From Adiantum capillus-veneris (taxonomy: Eukaryota > Streptophyta > Polypodiopsida > Polypodiales > Pteridaceae): 64,000 nucleotides of DNA. The notes below the pieces were generated by a model. That model saw only the letters and a list, made by a program, of their open reading frames with translations. It was not told where the DNA came from and ran no database searches. This document shows, in pieces, positions 33,372 through 43,794 of the stretch. The translations under genes were made by a program, and so were the position numbers. The stretch lies in NCBI GenBank assembly GCA_014529385.2, contig CM043946.1:33806558-33870557 (forward strand). Reading direction: 5' to 3'. The first letter of the stretch is position 1. Each line of letters starts with the position of its first letter.

Positions 33372-35226
33372 GTATGCTTGTCAACACTGACTCTCAGTGT
33401 TGTTTACTTCAATTAGTCGCAAAACCTCGCTGGCATCACAATCACAACCTGTGCACACATACGGTAGACCGGTTGTTAGGGAGACATAGAGGCCACCAAA
33501 TGGAACCAAAATTGAAAGGCACAATGCCTATAGCTTAGGGATCGAGCCTATGACCTCAGAAAGCGTGAAGGAAGCCGCTCAGAAAACCCTAATTTCACAG
33601 GACCTGCAAAAGGGCAACTAAACCAAGGTGATCGGAAATGAGCCAAAATTCATAGACAGCAAGCCAATAACCTCGGAAAACCGACTGAAGGGTTAGACTA
33701 TGAAAAAGTTCGTCAAAATGGAGCCTAAAGTCCCTATCTGACAAAAACCGCACAAAGCGTCACGATACTCTAAAGGGCCGACCAAGTGACAAAATGACAC
33801 CAAATTCAACAAGGTACATCCAAAAGAGGTCAACTATGAGATGGAATGTGTCCACTCGGGAAAAAAGCTCTTCCACTAGGGCAAATGCCGGCAACAGACC
33901 AGAAGGATGTCCAAATGGTCGTTCTTGGTGTTGTAAACACCAAAACAACAACTGACTGCTTGGATGGAAGGTCAAAAGGAAATAAAAGACAGCTGGAATC
34001 ATACAATGACCAAAAGGAACCGCGACCATCACCTAAGTGGTCTACTTCGACTCTAGGACCAGCTAAGTGCTGCAAACAGGGAGTACACTCTGCTAAATTG
34101 ATTAAAACTTGATGTGTGTGTCTAGGAGGGCCTATTAAAACCATGGTGGTCAACTAACATCAAGAAAAAAACTGGTAAAAATGACCAAATGCTAGTCTAT
34201 CGCGATAGACTTGAATTTACACTTAGACAAGTGAAATTTTGACTTTAGCTTCATGAGGGGTGCTAACAAGGATTATTAACCACCAATATCAAGTCAAAGT
34301 GCAAGAAGGATCTTTTCTGGCCAAAAACTTAGTCTATCGCGATAGACTTGCTACACCAATTATTGGGGGAAAGACTTTTCAAAATTTTTACAAGCTAGAC
34401 TTGGGGAAGCACATGAAGGTAGTACACCAAATTTGGTGACAAGATGGACTCATATGGCAAGCTGAGAAAGACATGCAGACAACTCAGAGTCAGAACAGGA
34501 CATCTCAAGGGCAGATAGGTAAAATTCTCATGTGAGGGGTCAAGAAACCTTGCATCAATTGGGAGAAGGGAGACAGATGGTCACAGAGTCAAAAAATGAC
34601 AAATTGGCACTAAGTACCAGTCTATCACGATAGACTAAGCAGAGGGATACTGGACCATCTTATCAAAAATTTGAATTATCAGTTGTCTTCAACGTGATGC
34701 AAGAGGACCACCCAGTAATTTTGAGCCCAAAACAACACAAAATGAAGGAGATAGACCAACATCTCCTTGGCAAGAATCTGGAAAAGTGGGGGTTGATCTA
34801 AAAAGGGGTCACTTGACATTCATTTGAGGTGAAAATGAGATCAGATCATGTGCAAGGTATGGGAAACCAATTGGTGGAGGCACAACTGCAAAATAGGACC
34901 TTGGTCAAAAAAAGGTTAGTCTATCGCGATAGACTGAGCAAAAGCTGCAAATGAACAGATTTTGAGCCTGGGCTTATAGAGTGACCTTACATGCCTTGTG
35001 AGCATACACCACACCAAATTTCAAGGCATTTGGACTTGTTCTCCTTCACCAACAACATCAATTTGAAGCCGCCAAATTCGCACAATGGAAGAGCTTGTCT
35101 ATCTACTAACATTTTACCTTAACTAATCTTGGGACTAAGAAGGCTCGTCTAGATGCATGATTAAGTAATAATCAATTTAGGAGAGTAGTACTATGTTTGT
35201 GCATTAACTGTTAATTGTGAATACAG
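33372..35226 (+). other. Putative 5'UTR intron holding a palindrome array
   Basis: The stretch begins with a donor-like gtatgc and ends with attgtgaatacag, an acceptor-like site 5 nt before the ATG at 35232. There is no coding frame. Four copies of an 18-bp palindrome lie in its second half, within loosely repeated sequence that also shares acaccaaattt words. If spliced, the intron would be about 1.86 kb. Confidence 0.35.
34194..34935. repeat. Four copies of the palindrome AGTCTATCGCGATAGACT
   Basis: Perfect copies lie at 34194-34211, 34331-34348 and 34918-34935. One copy with a single change (TATCACGATA) lies at 34619-34636. Start-to-start spacings are 137, 288 and 299 bp. Flanking sequences are only loosely alike (a CAAA-rich word before, ttg or gag after), so the palindrome is far better conserved than its surroundings. 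A left-half copy (agtctatcgcga) occurs at 39259-39270 in the LTR of the same block. Confidence 0.92.
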
Positions 35227-35231
35227 GATCT

Positions 35232-38200
35232 ATGGAGGCTTCTCCGGGAAAAAGAAAAGGCAAGAACCTCGCAACGGAAGGTGCAGTACCCTATGCACTT
35301 CTACCCAATTCCTTAAAGCCAGCAACCACCTAGATCCCTACAGATGTGCAACAGACGCAGCCTTTTAGATCTATCAAGGTTCACATGTGGATGACAAAAG
35401 AAACTTAGTGGATACAGTGATGATTCCCAAGGAGGCAGAGAATTACTTGAAAAGATCACCGCAAAGGTCATGGCTCAAAAAAGTTGGCTTGTTGAACTTT
35501 GTATCACTACCACCAGTAGGGATAGATTTCAAGAGGGTACAACATCTAATAGAGACTATCCAAGAAGATTGAACTTGCAGAGGGACAGGCATGGATAACT
35601 AAGTGATGGAGATCCAGATCACCAAAGAGATCATCAAAGAGGTATTGAAATTGTCAGATCAAGGAGCCAACATGAGAGAAAGAAGGAAAAACCTCACAGT
35701 CTACTTGCAAAAATCCAAACTACCTTCTTTCGAACTCATAGCAAACCCGGAAGTAAGAGAACTGACACAGATCTACAGTCAGTGTTTGTTGAAGTACAGC
35801 AAAAGACCGCAAAGATACACTACACCACACGAGAGCATCTCCACCACACTGACATGGGCTATGGGAATGACCCATGAGTTCTATATAGATCATGCGTCAT
35901 ATCTGTTTGAAGAAATGACAAAGCTAAGGCAGGACAGACCAAATTACATTGCAAGAGGAGAAGTCCTAACCAGAGTAATATACCATGCCATAGGCGCGGT
36001 AGATCAGTTGCCACCTGCCCCTCATCAGAACGACTAGCTGGTATTAAGGGAGAATATCGAAGACAGATCACAAACGAAAGTACCGGCCTCTCTTAACACC
36101 ATTGGAGGATGCAAGCTGGAAAGAGTAGCAAGAAGTACACAAGAAAAGATGGAAGAAGAGAGAAGAACCCAAGAGGAAGATGCCCGACTAAAGAAGCGGA
36201 AAGCGGAAATGGAAAACAACACCAGGTTGCAGAAGACAGAAAAAATGGAAAGGATGCTAGAAGGATTTGCTCTAGAAAGATCTCTACAAGGCGATGTAGG
36301 CGCCACTTGGAAACCTTCTAGTAGCACTTACACACTGAGAACGAAGAATATAAACAACCCAGCTTTTCAGTTGGACTGGTTCAAGAGGTACATCCAAGAA
36401 AGAAATGCTAGGGACAAACCAAAATTGCTACTAGAAGAGGAGGATCTCCAAACTTTGAGAGATCAGTTGAGGCCAACTTCACGTGATCAGGAAACATCGT
36501 CGCCATCTCCAAGGCCAGATACAAGTGAGAGGCAATCTAGCCCACCTGCTGACTCTACTTCGCATTCAGAAAGTTCACATCGTGATGACAGAGTTCACAC
36601 ACCTCCAAGTGAAGAAGAAGAGGAAGAAGAAGAAGAAAGAACAGATGGACACCCAAACACTGGAACCATATCACAAAGTGATAAAGGCAAGCAAAAGGAG
36701 GTGGATCAGACTAAAAATAAAGCTTCCTCCTCTCAAGAAATTGAGCTAGAAGCTACTATAGATGAAGATTTGCAGTCCATGGCGACAATACTAAACAGAA
36801 CAAGACTGCACAGTCAATGGTTAGCTGATCAGAACCGGTCCAACAAGATGAAGTTACAAAAAACCCATGAGGAAGTTCTGAGACTGCAAGAGCAAAGGGA
36901 GGACACTCTAAAGTTGATCAGCATCAGAGATGCTAAGATCTTGGGGCTCAAAGGCACAGTAAATCTCCTCAAAGACAATTTACAGGAGTCGGAAGACTTC
37001 AATGCCATATGTCAGGATACAATAAACGTATTCCTTGAAGATGTCAGTGACAGAGATGAACACATCCAAAAGTTGGAAAAAGAAAAGCAAGATGCGCTGG
37101 AGACCATCAAAAAGTTTGCAAGTCGTCATCGATGACTTACAAATTGAAGTCAAAGATTTGAGAGCAGTAACAGATATACAAGCAAGAGAAATCGAACGAG
37201 CTAAGAAGCAAAAAACGTCGCTACCAACACCACAGGTAGTCCACCCAGAAGAAGAAGTGGCTGCACTGAAAAGGGAGCTGGAGTTGGAAAGAAAACAGCG
37301 TTTAATGATTGTTGAAAGTGCGCTTAGAGCAAAAGATCAACTACAAAGACAAATTTCAGACTTACAAAGTGAACAACAACAAGGACCAGCTCCTGACAGT
37401 GAAATGGAAAGCATTGTTTCCATATCACTCAGGGAAGAAAATGAAAACTTGCACATCAGGTTAAAACAGTTAGAGGAGTCTGCCGCTCAAAAAGAAATGG
37501 AATTTCAAGCTCTACAAATCAATAGTAGAACAATGGCCGCGCAAATCGCAAGTCTACAAACTGCAGGGCAACACCAAGGACAGGTACGAGTGCACCTGGA
37601 GCAAGCAACAACGAAATTGGCTTGACTCGCCGAAGTATATGGGGGTCAAGATGAGTACGAGGAAGATTCAGATGAACAGGAGGCACCAGATACACAGACT
37701 GATCAAACCGGCTCCAAAGACCAAGAGACAGAAGAAAATTCAGTCACAAAATTGGAAGAGCAGAGGCTGGCCGAGCGGATGGAAAAACAAACAGAAATGA
37801 TATGGTACAAGGCAATGCAACTCAAAAAGGAGTTGCTACAAGGGCTTTCCAGATCGGGCAAAACAGAAGCAGAGCTACGGAAGGAATGGAATGCACCTAT
37901 GTTACCCTATGCTCTACTGAAGTACGAAACTCTAACACATCAACGGCAGCTCGAAAAAGAAGAACAAGTGCCAGTGTTTGAAGGAGAAGTACAGGATCGG
38001 AAACAGCAAAACAGAATAGTAGACAGCCAGCCAAAGTGGAGGCGTAAATGGCTCTTGGATCATCCTAATAACCTGATCCACTTAGTCAACGCACCGCCTG
38101 AGCTGAGGAATGACAGAACTTTTTGCCCAACTCCCCGAACATACACCTACAGCCAACATAAAGCACTACAGAGCAGAAATCCGACATGGCTAAATTATCC

Positions 38201-38633
38201 AGTAATGCCAGGGCTAGCAGAGGGAGAGAGAATATCCGGTTCTTACATGGTGAAAACCCTACAGGGTGCCATCACATAATTTGGAGGCTCTCTTGACCTA
38301 TCCTGCAAGATGCTATGTAAAATAGCTCGAACCTTTTTGGCATGTCTCACAGTCTTCTCAGAAAGCTGGACATCAGAGTATATGAATACTGAAAGAAGCA
38401 TCTCAGAGTTGTCATACGATCTAAGTGGGCCACCGACAGAACCAGTATTGTATGCCTACTTCAAACGGCTAATGTTTCTGCCAAGCTACCATCTCCAAAC
38501 CTTTGAAGAAGCATTATACACAGGCTTCTTCATGTACAAGTCAAAAAATTTTGGCCCATTAATGGCAAGCGAGTCTATGCGATATGATGCGTTTCTACAT
38601 CAAATCAACCAAAAAAGACGACAACGACAATGA
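35232..38633 (+). pseudogene. Element B: long coiled-coil protein gene, broken
   Basis: From ATG 35232 (MEASPGKRKGKN) a coherent reading of about 1,130 codons runs to 38633. It is broken by a frameshift near 35380, stops near 35570, 35600 and 36035, a frameshift near 37120, and stops near 37623 and 38277. All long frames between breaks stay in register. The N-terminal part (to about 36037) is helical, with RSWLKKVGLLNFVSLPP, QITKEIIKEVLKL and LTWAMGMTHEFYIDHASY. The middle (36149-37600) is charged: a long coiled coil (MEEERRTQEEDARLKKRK, EEVLRLQEQREDTLKL, LKRELELERKQR) split by an acidic low-complexity run (EEEEEEEEE). The C-terminal part (37752-38633) is globular, with KWRRKWLLDHPNNLIHL and YNTERSISE-like segments. 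No zinc knuckle, protease, reverse transcriptase or integrase motif is seen. I do not recognise the family. The N-terminal layout recalls plant transposon-associated gag-like proteins, but only loosely. It sits just before a polypurine tract and LTR, so it is a retroelement gene in the Gag position. Confidence 0.6.
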
Positions 38634-38667
38634 AGACAAAGACAATCATGTCGTGGTAGACATGAAT

Positions 38668-38681
38668 TAGGAGGGGGGGAG
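38668..38681 (+). other. Element B polypurine tract
   Basis: TAGGAGGGGGGGAG directly precedes the LTR start TGTTGGAGCC. It is identical to 32638-32651. Confidence 0.85.
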
Positions 38682-39606
38682 TGTTGGAGCCCCATCGGTC
38701 CAACTATTGTAATGAGCCCATCTTGTAAAGCATATCAAATTCCCATTTTATGTCAAAGACGTCTTATCATTTTGATCCATTCGTCTGGGTTATGTAAAGA
38801 TTAATCAGTTAGTCAGGACTCAGATTTGTTCCCAGTTTGTAATAATGAGAAAGAGGACCCCATGTACATTTTTGAGCTAAGGTGACTAAAGTATAAAAGT
38901 CACCTTAGAACCATTTTTGAATAACATTTGAATATTAATCATGTGTCGTACGAGTCTGAGAGGGAGGGAGGGAGAGAGAGTGAGTGTGTCTTATCCTCTT
39001 CGCTACGCGCTTCTCCCTCACTGGATTCACGACGCGACCACACCATCACGGTAGTCTCTCCGAGAGCTACGCGCCCACGCTACGCATTCACCGTTTCGAG
39101 TTGATCGCGATCGATCCTTCCTCGAGCTTGTTTTGCTTGTAAGTAGCACAAACGGTGTCTCTTTTCAATAATCAAGTGCTTTATGGAATGAGAAAGAGAT
39201 TAGCTACACATAGATACTCATAAACTTAAGTTTCGCCCACTTTTGGATTATGGCTGTTAGTCTATCGCGACTGTATTCGAGATAACTAGGGTTCAAATCT
39301 GGTGAGATTAGACTTTTAGGTAAGTATATCCTAGTGAGAGGATGGTGCCTAGTAAGTTTGATGCGATTCCGAGTTCATTGGACGTGTAAACTGTGTTGTG
39401 AGCATTTAGGGATAGAGTGGGTTGCATTCTACCAGGGTTAGTGATTTATGCATCATAAAAGTGTGTATGTGTAGATTGGTCTCAGCCTGACAAGCTAACA
39501 AGATTGCCTACGTGCACCTACGGGTTGGTCGTGTCATCGGATGATAAGTATGTTGTCTGTGTCGTGCTCGTGAGTATGAACAGGGGAGTAGTTTTGCCCT
39601 AAAACA
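38682..39606 (+). repeat. Element B 3' LTR
   Basis: 925 bp from TGTTGGAGCC to AAAACA, bounded on the left by a polypurine tract and on the right by Gy1 RT sequence. It contains a TATA box inside an inverted repeat (38877-38908), a GA/GC-rich leader, a consensus splice donor (gtaagt, 39139-39144) and a half copy of the 18-bp palindrome (39259). No second copy of this LTR occurs in the window, so the 5' LTR is absent or was lost with the left boundary. Confidence 0.75.
38877..38908 (+). promoter_or_regulatory. TATA box in the loop of a perfect 11-bp inverted repeat
   Basis: The arms ctaaggtgact (38877-38887) and agtcaccttag (38898-38908) are exact reverse complements. The 10-nt loop aaagtataaa contains most of the TATA box (tataaaa, 38892-38898). 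The core promoter would sit at the tip of a cruciform, or between two symmetrical factor sites. Confidence 0.85.
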
Positions 39607-41235
39607 TGGATCCATTTTGATGCCATCTTGAGAGATAATGTGACCTAAATACTGAATCTCTTGTAAGAAAAACTCACTTTTCTTTCAATTAATATAAAGT
39701 TTATTCTCTCGTAAAACTTGAATTATTACCTGGAAGTGTTGCTTGTGTTTGTCTAGTGAATTAGAGTAGATGATTATATCATCAAAGAACACTCCATTAA
39801 AGGTTGAGTGAGGCCTGAATACCTTCTCCATCAAGCGGTTAAATGTGGCTGATGCATTGGTCAAGACAAAAGGCATGAAAATGTACTCGTAAAGACAAAA
39901 CATGGTGTGAAATGTGGTCTTTACAATGCCTTGATCAACTATCCTTATTTGATGGTAGCCACATTTTAGGTCAATCCTACTGAAGTAGGTCGACCCTTGT
40001 AGATTATCAAATAGTTCTTTGACCCATGGAATGGGAAACCTATTCTTGATAGTGATCCTATTTAGTGTTGTATAGTCGAAACACATATGATATGTTCATC
40101 TTTCTTTTGCACTAACAACATTGGTGAACAAAATGGAGATGAGCTAGGCCTCTAACCATGCACTTCTCAACTAACTCATGCACTTGCCACATAATCTCCT
40201 CTTGTTTAGCTTGGAAAACTCTATAAGGAGGCTTATTAGGCGGTAAACTTCCTAGAAGAAGTTCAATTGCATGGCCATTATTGCCTCGTTTTGGAGGTAG
40301 TTCACAAAGGATGTCATCAGTAAAAAAATCTTGAAACCCCTTGAGAAAATTGGATACCTCTAACTCCTTTTGATTATTTATATTTTCTTTTGCTAAAGCA
40401 TTGATTCATTTTGAGTATCTTTAACAAAAATCATGTACACAAAAATAGAGCTCTTTATGGACTTATTGAAATCTTGCTTATGTACAAGAGGTATGGTACT
40501 ACCCAACTCCTTAGCATCGATGTACATATCTTTTTCCATGAACCTAAAGTAGATTTGCCTTTCAGGGAGTTTAACATTGGCAGCCATGCGACCAAACCAT
40601 GGTGCCCCTAGGATTACATCCTCATGCTTGAGAGTAGAGATAAAGAAATCCTCCTTGTCCACATAGCTTTGGACATGGAGCCTCAATTTCCCAATTAAGG
40701 GAGTGATTGAGGCTTCTTGCCCCAAGAAAGCACCATCGGCAGGTAGGACATCTCCCATCTCATAGGCTTGGATGCCTAGCTTGGTGGCCAACTCTATGGA
40801 TATAAAATTGTGAGTAGAACCAGGGTCAAGGAGAATAAAAGCATCATGTTCTCTTACCTTTCCCCAAGCATGGCATAGAGGAGATCCTTTGTGATGAGCA
40901 TCCTCTTCTTCAATTTTGACTAAGGTAGATCTAGGAGTCTCAATACATGTATTCTTGTGGGGGCAAGCACGATACACATGCCCTTGCTCCCCACACTTGA
41001 AACAATGGTTATATTTCTGATAACACTCTAGCTCTTCAGGAGAGAGTTTATTTGTGCCGTTATAAACTCCCTTCTCCTTAGCTTTTCTATTGTTGTTGGT
41101 GTTGCCTTTGGGAGACTTTTGGACACTGTCCTTCCCCTTAGGCTCATTACAGCCCTTGTTTTCCGTGGGCTTCTCTTAGCCCTTATTGTTGGAAATTAAT
41201 TCGTGAAGCCACCATGGTATGGTTTATAACACTTC
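39607..41235 (-). pseudogene. Gy1 reverse transcriptase, protease and Gag end, decayed
   Basis: On the minus strand, from right to left, come the following. The Gag zinc knuckle region (near 40970-41020, ending YRACPHKN) is first. The protease (40977-40393) has DPGSTHNFIS, where the active-site Asp is followed by Pro-Gly-Ser, and later ILGAPWF. Reverse transcriptase (40086-39685) has [16 protein letters not shown] and VFFDDIIIYSNS, the catalytic xxDD. Unlike Gy2 and Gy3, this copy has Lys (AAG) and not a stop after YVD between protease and RT (near 40660). Gag upstream of 41200 is truncated. RT ends at 39607 where the foreign block joins. Confidence 0.82.
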
Positions 41236-41274
41236 CATATGAAGGGCTCAAGAATTTACTTCTTGATGATCCTT
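41236..41274 (+). other. Inverted Gag fragment at the Gy1/Gy2 junction
   Basis: The words tatgaagggctcaagaat and ttacttcttgatgatcc match the Gag coding strand of Gy3 (53316-53350) in plus orientation. Gy1, to which this position belongs, is otherwise on the minus strand. This marks an inversion or template-switch join that predates Gy2 insertion at 41275. Confidence 0.75.
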
Positions 41275-42862
41275 TGTAACATTTAATGGGCTAAAAACTT
41301 GTGTGTAGCGGAAATTAGCATGAACATAGTGGGCATTTCATTAGAATAGATTACTAATGAGAATTACAAGAGTGCTTGAGTTAAGAGAGCAACAAAAAGC
41401 ATAACACCTAGTTAGATAGCATGAACAATACTTTCAAAAGAGAGAGAAATTAAGCTATTGACAACAGTTGAGGACTGGATTTGCATGGAGCCGGTCCCCC
41501 CTTCAAAAGGCTTCGTATTATGGTTTCTCCCATCAAGAGAGACACTGTACAATACATTTTTTTGTGTTCCGTCAAGACTAGCTAGTGCAATGAAGATGAA
41601 AGCTTCATGCACTAAGCAAAACACTTAGCAAACACAACATCAATTATCCCCGGTCTCAGACCCAAGACCTCACACACCTTCGAATATGGTGAGAGCTAGC
41701 AGGGTATGAGAGTAGATCAAGAGGAGGAAGGAGTATCTTATGAGAAAGATGTACATCTCCTCACATAATCACTCATCTTAGCATAGCTTAGCTTATTATT
41801 TAGCATGGTAGAGGAGATGAGCATGCATTGAAGCTTGGCTCTTGGTTGGATTTGCATCCACATGCCAAGAGTGTGTTGATGTAGGCTTCTATCTCACAAG
41901 CTTCGAGTAGGTGATGAGCTTTCCATTAAAGCCTGTGAAGAGATAGTCTTCTTTACTTCACACATGAGATTGTGTGAATGTGTGTGTGATAATGCCTTGC
42001 AAAAATCATCCCCCTCTCTCTCTTGGGCGAGCCCTCTTGCTATTTGCTCTTGCTCTACCCTCATTGAACCTCCCCAAGTCAAGCCAATGACAATTAAGCA
42101 GTATAAGGGATAGCCTTTTGACATGTGTCCCCCTTTACCCTTTTGTGAGAGCTTTAGGTAATTTGATAATTCAACTAAACTCTCATTGGACCCCTTTGCC
42201 TCCTGGCAATAGGAATCAGGCAAGCCATTGGGCTGTTGAATGCTCATTGGACCCCTTGGGAGACTGTCCAATAGTCATCTAGGAGACTTAATTCTCATTG
42301 GTTCTTTTATTAAATGTTTTTAAATTAATTAAACTAGATTTACTCTAGCCTAATTCTCATTGGTCCACCTCCAAGGCCATCCAATAGGAATTGGGTACAC
42401 CTTGTGGGCATCAGGGCTAGGGAGCTGACATGTGTCCCTCATTCCCTTTGTGTAAAGGGAGCCTGTGTGTGTGTGTGTGTGACTTTCTCTCTCATCCCCT
42501 ACTCCCAAGGCTTGCCCCCTCCTATGTAGGGATTTGAAAAGACTTTTTGGTCACACACAAAGCATCCAATTTCCCCTAGGGTTGACCTTTGGACACAACC
42601 TTTGAATTTTGGAACCTTAGCATTTTGGAAGCCTTAATGGGCTGAACCTTAGGGTCTTTTTAGCCCATTGTTGCACATAGCTCTTTTGCAGATGGCCCCC
42701 CTTTTGGATCCCTATTTTCCCTCCTTTGGATCCCTACAGCGGCCGGTCTGCTAGCTTAACGTCCAATATCCTAGCTTTTTCTCCCCTGGCACTTCCTCAC
42801 ATTAAATGATCAGTTTAATATGAGAAAATCATTTAGGATAATAGATATTGATTTTTATGACA
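41275..42862 (-). repeat. Gy2 3' LTR (1588 bp)
   Basis: Plus-coordinate ends are tgtaacattt and ttatgaca. It is full length, includes short GT tracts at 42464-42481 and near 41979-41989, and pairs with 48462-49518. Confidence 0.93.
41412..41624 (-). CDS. LTR-internal 70-codon ORF, Gy2 3' LTR
   Basis: Open from MFCLVHEAFIFIALASLDG to SLSFESIVHAI. The same frame is open in all four family LTRs in this window (see 48599, 52344 and 59611). Differences between copies are mostly amino-acid changing, so there is no sign of protein-level selection. Expression is unknown; it may simply be chance openness in closely related LTRs. Confidence 0.25.
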   Translation of the reverse strand: MFCLVHEAFIFIALASLDGTQKNVLYSVSLDGRNHNTKPFEGGTGSMQIQSSTVVNSLISLSFESIVHAI

Positions 42863-42885
42863 TTACCTATCTCTTGAAATCATAG
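42863..42885 (-). other. Gy2 polypurine-like tract
   Basis: On the minus strand, gatttcaagagataggtaa directly precedes the LTR start TGTCATAA. The same position in Gy3 reads caagagagaggtaa (58335-58348). It is purine-rich and conserved next to the LTR. Confidence 0.6.
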
Positions 42886-43220
42886 TCGTCCTCGACTATG
42901 GTGTAGAGAAGATAAAGCATATTCATGAGTCCTTTTCTTAGCGGGTAGAGAATCCCTATGTTACCCTACGACATCATTCCACAATGGATGACTAGTCCAT
43001 TTGGCGCTTGAGAGCCTGAGGCTGCTGCAAGCATGTTTGCACATTAGTCCTATCAATCTTCCATAGTAGATTGACAAGCTCTACTTGGTGTTTGGGAGAC
43101 GTTCTCTCCGTAAACTTGATCTAAGCATGCATACTACTTCATTTTTGTGCACAATAAAGAAAAAGAGAGAGTCTTATAAGACAAAAAACTTTGTTCATTT
43201 TTAGCATTTTGTACATTTTC

Positions 43221-43538
43221 TTACTCTTGGGAAGCATTGTAAGCATTGACAAGGTTTAGGTTATCCTTTAATTGTATGCCTTGCATCCATATAGCATCTT
43301 CAAAAGGATAATTCGTAAACTTAATAAGATATCGTCGGATAGTCTTACCGCCTCTTAATACCTTGTCTTCATGTCGGAGAATGGACTCGGGCTGCAGCAC
43401 CTCCTCTTGGTCCTCGATCTCCGGTGGGTCTTCAATAGTTGGTTCTTGAGGTGGCTCTCCTTTGTAAGGCTTTAATAGGATCACATGGAAATCATTGTGT
43501 ATGAGCCAATGATTGGGCAACTTGAGTTGATAGGCCAT
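43221..43538 (-). pseudogene. Gy2 Pol C-terminus with chromodomain
   Basis: [19 protein letters not shown] is the GPF/Y-type tail that follows integrase. After a Pro/Glu linker comes [20 protein letters not shown], then YLIKFTNYPFEDAIWM, a chromodomain. Chromodomains bind methylated histone H3 and steer integration to heterochromatin, which fits this element lying in a repeat nest. The segment is cut off from the integrase frame by breaks between 43540 and 43795. In Gy3 the same domain is frameshifted by a 4-bp insertion. Confidence 0.8.
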
Positions 43539-43794
43539 CTCATTGATTGGCCTAAGAATCTGGAAGGGACCGTAGTACCTTTTTGCTAGCTTAGCATAGT
43601 ACTTTTGGTGTCCCGTATGATTCTTGCCCGTTGTGTGCCTTAATAGAGCCTTGGGAAACTTTAATAAGACCCAATCATTTTCTTTAAAGGCTTGGGCTCT
43701 TCTGTGCTTGTCAGCAGCAGACTTTTGCCTTTGCTGTGAGATAGAGATAGCATCCTTAATCTTTTGAAAAGATTCTTGTAGGTCTCAGCTATAC

